From Helicobacteraceae bacterium (GTDB lineage: Bacteria; Campylobacterota; Campylobacteria; Campylobacterales; SZUA-545), in NCBI GenBank assembly GCA_031273735.1, contig JAISRI010000200.1, positions 1 through 13,389 of the forward strand: a stretch of DNA of 13,389 nt, written 5' to 3'. Both the position numbers and the translations under genes were made by a program. Positions 8,566 to 13,389 of this stretch are shown piece after piece; within the stretch, counting starts at the first letter, position 1, and every line of letters starts with the position of its first letter. The notes beneath the pieces are model-generated. The model was given only the letters and a program-made list of their open reading frames with translations, made no database searches and was not told where the DNA came from.

Positions 8566-10017
8566 TTAGCGGTGATAGTTAGGCGCTTCTTTGGTTATAT
8601 CGACGTCGTGAACGTGGCTTTCGCGCAAACCCGCCGACGTGATCTCGACAAAACGCGCCGTTTGCGAAAAGGTTGGAATATCTTTCGCGCCCATATATCC
8701 CATCGAGCTTCTTAAACCGCCAATTAGCTGATGAACGACGTCGGCAATACGCCCGCGATACGGCACGCGCCCTTCGATCCCCTCCGGCACAAGTTTATCC
8801 TGCGCCGTCCCCTCTTGAAAATAGCGATCGACGCCGCCCTTTTGCATTGCGCCCAAACTGCCCATTCCGCGATAGTTTTTATACTGCCGTCCTTGAAACA
8901 TGATCGTTTCGCCAGGCGATTCTTCTGCGCCCGCTAGAAGAGATCCGATCATCACGGCGCTCGCGCCGCACGCTAAGGCTTTGGCTATATCGCCGCTGTA
9001 TTTGATCCCGCCGTCGGCGATAACGGGAACGTCGCTTTTTTTGGCTACTTGGGAAACTTCGTCGATCACGCTTAGTTGCGGCACGCCTACGCCCGCGACG
9101 ATTCGCGTCGTGCAGATGCTTCCTGGTCCTATCCCCACCTTGATTCCATCGACGCCGGCGTCGATGAGATCTTGCGCGGCTTCCGCGGTAACGATATTGC
9201 CCGCGATTACGTCTACGACAAAACGGGCTTTGAGCGCTTTGATCGTCTCGATAACCCCTTTGCTATGCCCGTGCGCGGAATCCAAAACAAGCGCGTCCGC
9301 TCCCGCTTTTACCAACGCTTCGGCGCGTTCGATCTGATTAACTCCAATCGCCGCCGCTACGCGAAGCCTACCAAAATCGTCTTTGTTGGAATCGGGATAC
9401 TCTTTGCGCTTTTTTATATCCTTGATTGTGATAAGCCCTTTAAGATAGCCGCTATCGTCGACGATCGGCAATTTTTCTATCTTATTTTTGTGCATAATCG
9501 CCGCCGCCGTATCCAAACTTGTGCCGACCGTGCCCGTTATGAGCGGCGTCTTTGTCATCACCTCGCCTACGAGCCGCGCCATATCGGTTTCAAAACGCAT
9601 ATCGCGGTTTGTGATAATCCCTACAAGTTTATTATGTTCGTCGATCACAGGCACGCCGCTAATGCGAAACTCGCGCATAATCGCTTCCGCGTCGCCTAGC
9701 GTAGCGTCTGGCGTAATATAAACGGGATCGATAATAATTCCGCTCTCGCTTTTTTTAACCTTTTTAACCTCGTTGGCTTGGTTTTCTATATCCATATTTT
9801 TATGGATCGTTCCAATACCGCCTAACCTTGCGATCGCGATCGCGGCGCGATATTCCGTAACCGTATCCATAGCCGCCGAAACGATCGGGATATTAAGCGT
9901 AACGTTTTTGCTTAATTTAGTTTTTAGATCAGCCTCTTTGGGCAAAACCTCGCTGTAACGCGGAACCAACAAAAGATCGTCGAAGGTAAAAGCCTTCTTA
10001 ATGATGTTTAACGCCAT
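8566..10017 (-). CDS. guaB: Inosine-5'-monophosphate dehydrogenase
   Basis: GuaB oxidises IMP to XMP with NAD+, the rate-limiting step of guanine nucleotide synthesis; it normally works as a tetramer or octamer in the cytosol. The 483-residue length is standard. FTFDDLLLVP (10-19) opens the barrel. Two CBS domains at about 95-145 and 155-203 form the regulatory Bateman module. GIGPGSICTTR holds catalytic Cys302, MIGSLLAG (356-363) helps bind phosphate, and MGSLGAMQKGGVDRYF (385-400) plus EGRVPY (415-420) form the mobile flap with the Arg/Tyr pair. The ATG at 10017 has an AAGGAA Shine-Dalgarno that runs over the gatA stop codon (gap 8 bases), so the two genes are probably co-translated. Nothing is missing; this is an ordinary functional enzyme. 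Confidence 0.98.
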   Translation of the reverse strand: MALNIIKKAFTFDDLLLVPRYSEVLPKEADLKTKLSKNVTLNIPIVSAAMDTVTEYRAAIAIARLGGIGTIHKNMDIENQANEVKKVKKSESGIIIDPVYITPDATLGDAEAIMREFRISGVPVIDEHNKLVGIITNRDMRFETDMARLVGEVMTKTPLITGTVGTSLDTAAAIMHKNKIEKLPIVDDSGYLKGLITIKDIKKRKEYPDSNKDDFGRLRVAAAIGVNQIERAEALVKAGADALVLDSAHGHSKGVIETIKALKARFVVDVIAGNIVTAEAAQDLIDAGVDGIKVGIGPGSICTTRIVAGVGVPQLSVIDEVSQVAKKSDVPVIADGGIKYSGDIAKALACGASAVMIGSLLAGAEESPGETIMFQGRQYKNYRGMGSLGAMQKGGVDRYFQEGTAQDKLVPEGIEGRVPYRGRIADVVHQLIGGLRSSMGYMGAKDIPTFSQTARFVEITSAGLRESHVHDVDITKEAPNYHR

Positions 10018-10025
10018 TTTTTTCC

Positions 10026-11381
10026 TTATTTGAGAGCTTTTTCTAAGTTTAGCGCCGCGTCGAAAATCGCCTGTTCGTCAAAGGGCTTCGCAATTAGTTG
10101 TGCGCCTACGGGCAAACCTCCCGCGCCGAGTCCGATCGGCAGACTGATCGCCGGCAATCCCGCGAGATTAACCGATATAGTAAAAATATCGCTTAAATAC
10201 ATCTCTAGCGGCGTTTTTCCGCTATCGAACTCAAAAGCCTCCGTAGGCGTAACGGGCGCGAAAATTAGATCGCACTCTTTGTGGATCGCCGCAAACTCGT
10301 CGCTGATTAGTTTGCGCGTCTTTTGCGCCTTACGATAATAGGCTTCGTAGTAGCCGCTAGAAAGAACGAAAGCGCCAAGTAGCAAACGCCGTTTTACCTC
10401 GTCGCCAAAACCTTGCGATCGCGTGGAATTATAAACCTCTTTTAAGTCTTTTCCTTCGCCTCTAAAACCGTATCTTATTCCGTCGTATCTCGAATAGTTC
10501 GCGCTTGCCTCCGCAGTGGCTAAAACGTAATAAGTAGCGACGTGATGAGCGCAGTCTCCCATCGTTTTTTTGACGATCGTATGTCCTTCTTTTTCCAGCG
10601 TTTTCACCGCTTCCCATAACGCCTTTGCCACGTCTGGGTTTGTCTGATCGATATAGTTTTCTATTACGGCGATCTTAAACTTTCTATTAGCGTCCAATTT
10701 GGGGGCGCACTTTTGATGTTCGCGTTCAAAACTTGTGGAATCTTTGAGGTCGAAGCCCGTGATCGCGTCAAATAAAATCGCGCAATCTTCCACGTTTTGC
10801 GTAATAGGACCGATCTGATCGAGGCTAGAGGAGTAACTCGCCAAACCATAGCGGCTAACGCGCCCGTAAGTCGGTTTTAACCCTACGCAACCGCAAAACG
10901 CGGCGGGCTGGCGAATCGATCCGCCCGTGTCGCTTCCAAGCGCCGCGATCGCAAAGCCTCCCGCCACCGCCGCCGCGCTTCCGCCGCTAGAGCCGCCCGG
11001 CACGCAAGAGGGGTTTCGCGGATTTCGCGTTTTGCCGTAAAAGCTGGTTTCAGTCGAGCTTCCCATAGCGAACTCGTCCATATTGGCGCGTCCAAAGGGC
11101 GACAATCCAACCTTCAAAAGATTGTCGATCACGGTCGCGTTGTAGGGCGCGACGTAGCCTTGCAAAATCTTACTAGCGCTCGTTACGCTCCACCCTTTAA
11201 CCTGAATGTTGTCTTTGATAAGAAGCGGAACGCCGTCGCCGTATTCGTTGATCGCTTCGCCTGTTAATTGCTCGACATACGCGCCGATCGTTTTATTTTC
11301 GTCGATTTTTTTTCTTAGCTCGTCGCGGAGATTTTTGATCTCCTCTTTGGGCAGTTTCAAAGCGTCTTTGAGGGTGATCAA
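10026..11381 (-). CDS. gatA: Aspartyl/glutamyl-tRNA(Asn/Gln) amidotransferase subunit A
   Basis: GatA is the glutaminase subunit of GatCAB. It frees ammonia from glutamine, which the complex uses to convert Glu-tRNA(Gln) (and often Asp-tRNA(Asn)) to the amide form. The 451 residues form an amidase-signature enzyme with the complete Lys-Ser-Ser triad: Lys56 in LLIKDN, Ser131 in PGGSSGGSAAAVAGG, and Ser155 in GSDTGGSIRQPAA; the spacing matches characterised GatA proteins. The start codon is TTG (11381-11379), chosen because AGAAGGA lies six bases upstream and the product begins like other GatA proteins (MITLKDAL). It is the first gene of the operon with guaB and metX. gatB and gatC are not in this window, as is common where the three subunits are scattered. 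A weak TATCAT at 11415-11420 on this strand could be its -10 box. Confidence 0.97.
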   Translation of the reverse strand: MITLKDALKLPKEEIKNLRDELRKKIDENKTIGAYVEQLTGEAINEYGDGVPLLIKDNIQVKGWSVTSASKILQGYVAPYNATVIDNLLKVGLSPFGRANMDEFAMGSSTETSFYGKTRNPRNPSCVPGGSSGGSAAAVAGGFAIAALGSDTGGSIRQPAAFCGCVGLKPTYGRVSRYGLASYSSSLDQIGPITQNVEDCAILFDAITGFDLKDSTSFEREHQKCAPKLDANRKFKIAVIENYIDQTNPDVAKALWEAVKTLEKEGHTIVKKTMGDCAHHVATYYVLATAEASANYSRYDGIRYGFRGEGKDLKEVYNSTRSQGFGDEVKRRLLLGAFVLSSGYYEAYYRKAQKTRKLISDEFAAIHKECDLIFAPVTPTEAFEFDSGKTPLEMYLSDIFTISVNLAGLPAISLPIGLGAGGLPVGAQLIAKPFDEQAIFDAALNLEKALK

Positions 11382-11387
11382 CTAGCG

Positions 11388-11394
11388 TCCTTCT
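11388..11394 (-). promoter_or_regulatory. Shine-Dalgarno that fixes the TTG start of gatA
   Basis: AGAAGGA on the minus strand, six bases before TTG 11381-11379. It is the only good ribosome site near the amino-terminal end of the conserved protein and is the reason for choosing a non-ATG start. Confidence 0.8.
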
Positions 11395-11435
11395 ATAGGT
11401 AAAAAGTAGATTTAATGATACCAAAGCGGCGATTA

Positions 11436-11451
11436 TGGACGGCTTTTTGCT
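11436..11451 (+). promoter_or_regulatory. Candidate sigma-54 (RpoN) promoter, -24/-12 type
   Basis: TGGACGGCTTTTTGCT has GG at 11437-11438 and GC at 11449-11450, exactly the spacing of the -24 GG and -12 GC elements. The downstream TTGCT is a full match to TTGCW, and a further T follows, as in Campylobacterota RpoN sites (GGAA...TTGCTT). Predicted transcription start is near 11462, giving a leader of about 23 bases with AAAGGA before the ATG at 11485. The -24 half matches only TGG and the final G, so this is a candidate. Confidence 0.55.
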
Positions 11452-11484
11452 TAAACTAAAAAATATCGATAACAAAGGAACTCT

Positions 11485-11943
11485 ATGCAAATCAACGAAA
11501 CGACCGCCCAAAAAGAGATCGGCTACCCGCTAGAACGCGCAAGCAAAGAGGCGGCGCAAAAAACGCAAAACTCCCAAGAAAACAAGACGAGCGCCGCAAA
11601 AATAGAACCTTATTCGGCGGAGTTTTCGGCGTGGGCGGCGCGATTAAGCGCGAGCGAGTTTTACGCGCAAAATAAGCTATTTTTCTCGCAGCCAGCCGAA
11701 GCGCAAAATACGATCGCCTCGATTGTCGATAAACTAACCGCGGTCGTTTTTGACAACGCGCAAGACGACGAAAATCTGCTTAAATCCGCAAAAATCGGCT
11801 TACTCGAAGGGTTTGAAAGGGCAAGAAAAAATTGGGGAGGGAACGCTTCCGAAGCCTCTCAAAAAACGCTCGATAAGACGATCGAAACGATCGATTTGCG
11901 TTTGCACTCTTTAGGATTCGCGCTTTTAAGAGCGATCGCGTAG
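11485..11943 (+). CDS. Small alpha-helical protein, probable RpoN-regulon member
   Basis: A 152-residue cytosolic protein with no signal peptide, membrane segment or cysteine. Residues 1-40 are rich in Gln, Lys, Glu and Ala and look disordered; residues about 45-152 read as several helices. The C-terminal part, GLLEGFERARKNWGG (about 108-122) followed by TLDKTIETIDLRLHSLGF, resembles a group of short Campylobacterota proteins that I recall being labelled DUF5610; this is from memory. The ATG has AAAGGA five bases upstream. The gene is divergent from gatA and preceded by a sigma-54 promoter candidate. Because RpoN in this phylum mainly drives flagellar hook, rod and minor flagellin genes, a flagellum-related or accessory role is a reasonable inference but is not shown by the sequence. 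Confidence 0.8.
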   Translation: MQINETTAQKEIGYPLERASKEAAQKTQNSQENKTSAAKIEPYSAEFSAWAARLSASEFYAQNKLFFSQPAEAQNTIASIVDKLTAVVFDNAQDDENLLKSAKIGLLEGFERARKNWGGNASEASQKTLDKTIETIDLRLHSLGFALLRAIA

Positions 11944-11975
11944 CTTGGCTTTCAACTCCGCGCCCCGCGCCAAGC
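11943..11975 (+). terminator. Weak hairpin after the RpoN-linked gene
   Basis: GCTTGGC (11943-11949) pairs with GCCAAGC (11969-11975) around a 19-base GC-rich loop, starting at the last base of the stop codon. No T run follows (GGCTTCTTATCT), so intrinsic termination is doubtful. It may instead belong to the repeat block that continues to the right. Confidence 0.25.
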
Positions 11976-11981
11976 GGCTTC

Positions 11982-12134
11982 TTATCTGCGATTACGATCA
12001 TTCCCGCCTTCCTCCGCGATTAACGCCCAGCTTGCGAAAAGCGCGTCCCCGCTCGTAATCGCAAAGAAATGCAGGGTTGCGCTGAAGTCGCGGGAATCCA
12101 AATAACGCAAATCGCGCGTATTTTGTATTATCAT
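11982..12134 (-). CDS. Doubtful 50-codon frame inside an inverted-repeat block
   Basis: A complete ATG-to-TAA frame of 50 codons (starts MIIQNTRDLRYLDSRD, ends AEEGGNDRNRR). Its ATG overlaps the TGA of the preceding Sel1-like gene as ATGA, which would allow translational coupling. There is no independent Shine-Dalgarno and no signal peptide or recognised motif. The inverted repeats at 11987-12097 lie wholly inside it, and the EGGNDR ending is what a GCGGGAATGA repeat motif encodes. I therefore think it more likely that this is a repeat element that happens to be open than a real protein gene. Confidence 0.25.
   Translation of the reverse strand: MIIQNTRDLRYLDSRDFSATLHFFAITSGDALFASWALIAEEGGNDRNRR
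11987..12097. repeat. Interlocking inverted repeats, possible dispersed repeat element
   Basis: TGCGATTACGA (11987-11997) is matched by its exact reverse complement TCGTAATCGCA (12053-12063). ATTCCCGC (12000-12007) is matched by GCGGGAAT (12090-12097). The arms occur in the order A-B-A'-B', so the two hairpins exclude each other or form a pseudoknot-like fold in RNA. The ATTCCC/GGGAAT core is reminiscent of small dispersed repeats in other bacteria. Only one copy is in the window, so repetitiveness is inferred. Confidence 0.45.
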
Positions 12135-12403
12135 AATCTGCCGTTTTTAGACATAAAATGATGGCGCAAAACCCTCTTTTGCGTAAAGCAAAAATGCGAA
12201 TTATGGTATTCCATTCTTATGCGGCACATCATATCTCGTCTGCACAATTTGCCATATGCGTCGCATGCTTCTTGCAAATTCATATTGCACGCCTTTTCAA
12301 GATTATCTAACGCAAGCTTATAGTTAAGCGTCGCTCCCCTGCCGGTATAGTGCGCTATACCTTGTTCATAATAGCGTTCTGCGGTTTCGCGTATCGATTC
12401 CAT
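12131..12403 (-). CDS. Short Sel1-like repeat protein with a degenerate-looking C-terminus
   Basis: A 90-residue product. The ATG at 12403 is chosen because AGGAGG stands five bases upstream (12409-12414); a GTG at 12427 in the same frame lacks such a site. Residues 7-49 fit a Sel1-like repeat (AERYYEQGIAHYTGRG, then YKLALDNLEKACNMNLQEACDAYGKLC), including the paired Ala-Cys positions typical of Helicobacter cysteine-rich (Hcp) proteins. Sel1 repeats form helix pairs that bind partner proteins. Only one full repeat is present, where family members usually have several, and there is no signal peptide. From about residue 50 onward (RRDMMCRIRMEYHNSHF...) the composition changes to His, Arg, Phe and Met with no repeat character. 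This suggests that the original 3' part was lost or replaced, possibly by the adjoining repeat block. It follows the 45-codon gene by 45 bases. Confidence 0.6.
   Translation of the reverse strand: MESIRETAERYYEQGIAHYTGRGATLNYKLALDNLEKACNMNLQEACDAYGKLCRRDMMCRIRMEYHNSHFCFTQKRVLRHHFMSKNGRL
12165..12183. repeat. Short perfect hairpin in the Sel1-like gene tail
   Basis: CGCAAAA (12165-12171) and TTTTGCG (12177-12183) form a seven-pair stem with loop CCCTC. It lies in the degenerate-looking 3' half of the Sel1-like gene. There is no following T run in either direction; significance unknown. Confidence 0.3.
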
Positions 12404-12408
12404 AAACG

Positions 12409-12414
12409 CCTCCT
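12409..12414 (-). promoter_or_regulatory. Shine-Dalgarno that fixes the ATG start of the Sel1-like gene
   Basis: A perfect AGGAGG on the minus strand, five bases before ATG 12403-12401. It shortens the gene by eight codons compared with the GTG at 12427. Confidence 0.8.
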
Positions 12415-12448
12415 GTCTTTTCCGCACCTCTCGTTCTTCTTGCTCTAT

Positions 12449-12586
12449 TTATTGGTAGCTTTTTAGAAAATCGGGGAAAGATTTCGGAATCGAGCGAGCC
12501 AAGTTTGCTATCATCAGCAGAACCGCTGTTATTACAAGAACTATTACGACAATCGCCAAAGTATTGGCAATAACTTTTTTGTTCAC
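12449..12586 (-). CDS. 45-residue single-span membrane microprotein
   Basis: The start is GTG 12586-12584, with GAGGAG five bases upstream (12592-12597). The frame runs MNKKVIANTLAIVVIVLVIT and on to TAA at 12449. Residues about 5-29 are an unbroken hydrophobic segment (Ile, Val, Leu, Ala), after a basic N-terminus (Lys3, Lys4). The tail (about 30-45) is polar with Arg, Lys, Ser and Pro. This predicts one transmembrane helix. Its start overlaps the stop of the 30-codon frame by four bases (GTGA), a classic coupling arrangement. It is too short for family recognition by eye; it could be a small membrane regulator, a type I-like toxin or an accessory to the TPR protein. Confidence 0.65.
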   Translation of the reverse strand: MNKKVIANTLAIVVIVLVITAVLLMIANLARSIPKSFPDFLKSYQ

Positions 12587-12675
12587 TTTATCTCCTCATA
12601 AACTAACTTGGTTAGCGTAAAGCAACCCCCAAAGCGCTTTGCAACGATAAACGCCGCTTTTAGTAATTTGTTCAT
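12583..12675 (-). CDS. 30-residue microprotein or leader peptide
   Basis: The ATG at 12675-12673 has AAGGAG seven bases upstream (12683-12688), one of the best ribosome sites in the window. The product begins MNKLLKAAFIVAKRFGG and ends LVYEEIK at TGA 12585-12583. It is net positive and partly amphipathic, with one Cys (18), and is too short for a confident membrane helix. It starts 33 bases after the TPR gene stop and overlaps the next gene (GTGA). It may be a true microprotein or a leader frame that loads ribosomes for the membrane microprotein. No family recognised. Confidence 0.55.
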   Translation of the reverse strand: MNKLLKAAFIVAKRFGGCFTLTKLVYEEIK

Positions 12676-12708
12676 TTTCACTCTCCTTTTTATAGAATTA
12701 GTCGCGAA

Positions 12709-13389
12709 TTAGCTTCTTTTGCCCAGAATTTTCAATACTTTGCGATCGCCTAACTCGCACGCTTTTCTAGCGTCTTGCGTCGCTTTTTTATAGCTTTCTT
12801 GAAACGCGTAAGCTATAGCGCGATTGTTGTAAGCTGCGGCAAAGTTTGGATCGATCTTAATCGCTTGATTAAAATCCGCGATGGCTTTACTTGCGTCGCC
12901 TAATCTTCCGTAAGCAAGTCCGCGATTATTGTAAGCGTCGGCAAAGTTTGGATCGATCTTGATCGCTTGGCTGTAATCTGCGATTGCTTTACTGTAATCG
13001 CTTAATTTTTCGTAAGCAATTCCACGATTGTAATAAGCTGTAGCGTTGCTTGGATCGATCTTGATCGCTTGATTAAAGTCTGCGATCGCTTTATTATGAT
13101 CGCCTAATCTTCCATAGGCAATTCCGCGACTATTGTAAGCCAACTCAAGTCTTGAATCAATCTTAATCGCTTGCGTAAAATCCGCGATCGCTTTACTGTA
13201 ATCGCTTAATTTTTCGTAAGCAAGTCCGCGAGCAAGATAAGCGATAGCGTTTTTCGGATCTTCTTTAATGACGATCGAAAACTGTTTAACCGCCTCTTGC
13301 AAATTACCGCTTTCATAAGCGGCAACGGCGCGTTCAAAAGCGCTCTGGGCATAAGCAAAAACCGCCGTTAAAACCAAAGCGATAAACGC
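12709..13389 (-). CDS. Exported TPR-repeat protein (5' end outside the window)
   Basis: The frame is open to the window edge. An in-frame TTG at 13377 exists, but four further codons (AFIA) upstream are in frame and continue a hydrophobic signal segment, so the true start is probably outside. The signal peptide ends at an AYA-QS cleavage site, predicting periplasmic location. Counting from the TTG, residues 12-215 are six back-to-back 34-residue TPR units (12-45, 46-79, 80-113, 114-147, 148-181, 182-215) with canonical spacing (AYxxRGxAYxxLxDYxKAIADFxQAIKIDP). TPR superhelices are protein-protein interaction scaffolds, so a binding or assembly role is likely; the partner is unknown. The last unit (YKKATQDARKACELGD) is divergent, as capping units often are. 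It appears to be the head, or an upstream member, of a minus-strand train with two microproteins and a Sel1-like protein. Confidence 0.88.
   Translation of the reverse strand, partial: AFIALVLTAVFAYAQSAFERAVAAYESGNLQEAVKQFSIVIKEDPKNAIAYLARGLAYEKLSDYSKAIADFTQAIKIDSRLELAYNSRGIAYGRLGDHNKAIADFNQAIKIDPSNATAYYNRGIAYEKLSDYSKAIADYSQAIKIDPNFADAYNNRGLAYGRLGDASKAIADFNQAIKIDPNFAAAYNNRAIAYAFQESYKKATQDARKACELGDRKVLKILGKRS
12835..13242 (-). repeat. Tandem 102-bp TPR units with a 204-bp higher-order period
   Basis: Units 2-5 of the TPR gene. Units 2 and 4 share AYEKLSDYSKAIAD, while units 3 and 5 share AYGRLGD..KAIADFNQAIKID. This implies duplication of a two-unit block: 13039-13242 and 12835-13038. The DNA of units 2 and 4 is identical over long stretches (around 13190-13220 and 12985-13015), so the duplication is fairly recent or is kept alike by gene conversion. 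Confidence 0.8.

Noticed and set aside
8673..9958. Several plus-strand frames up to 207 codons inside guaB
   Set aside because: guaB is unmistakable on the minus strand across the whole stretch; the plus frames have no family resemblance or ribosome sites.
11780..12001. 73-codon minus-strand frame crossing the end of the RpoN-linked gene
   Set aside because: Most of it is antisense to the helical protein gene, and the remainder falls in the inverted-repeat block; no domain or ribosome site.
12404..12427. GTG at 12427 as start of the Sel1-like gene
   Set aside because: The ATG at 12403 has a perfect AGGAGG five bases upstream, while the region before the GTG has only a weaker GAGAG immediately adjacent.
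1..13389. CRISPR arrays, tRNA or rRNA genes, insertion-sequence transposases, attachment sites
   Set aside because: No regularly spaced direct repeats outside the TPR gene, no tRNA-like cloverleaf or rRNA sequence, and no transposase or integrase coding region was seen on either strand.

Overview
The window looks like a chromosomal piece of a Campylobacterota (epsilonproteobacterial) genome. The main reason is the minus-strand order gatA-guaB-metX, an arrangement I associate with Sulfurimonas, Sulfurospirillum and Campylobacter relatives. The style of the large secreted protein and an RpoN-type promoter agree with this. Base composition is intermediate, and the palindrome GCGATCGC is strikingly frequent. 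I cannot name a genus or species.

Layout: positions 1-53 are probably the tail of an upstream gene. Positions 108-6353 (+) encode a 2081-residue secreted multidomain protein: signal peptide, a DUF11-protein-type N-terminal region, a DUF11-like domain, two cysteine-bearing GON/fibrinogen-like modules and a MshQ/DUF6701-like C-terminal region. It is closed by a textbook rho-independent terminator. After a 305-base gap comes a small lipoprotein (+, 6720-7406) with a Gly/Ser/Asn-rich tether and one EF-hand-like loop. It converges on a tight minus-strand housekeeping operon (11381 to 7451): gatA (start TTG), guaB (ATG), metX (GTG), with gaps of 8 and 5 bases.

Divergent from gatA is a 152-residue alpha-helical protein (11485-11943, +). 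Just upstream of it is a well-spaced sigma-54 (-24/-12) promoter candidate, which suggests membership of an RpoN (often flagellar) regulon. From 11943 to 12134 lies a stretch of interlocking inverted repeats that may be a dispersed repeat element; it carries a doubtful 50-codon frame.

The right end (13389 down to 12131, minus) is a compact gene train. A TPR protein with a signal peptide (5' end outside the window) is followed by two microprotein genes of 30 and 45 codons, and then by a short Sel1-like protein whose C-terminal half looks degenerate. The two microprotein genes have strong Shine-Dalgarno sites and overlap by GTGA; one encodes a single-span membrane peptide. This microprotein-containing cluster is the least explained part of the window. 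The giant adhesin-like protein is the most architecturally unusual single gene.
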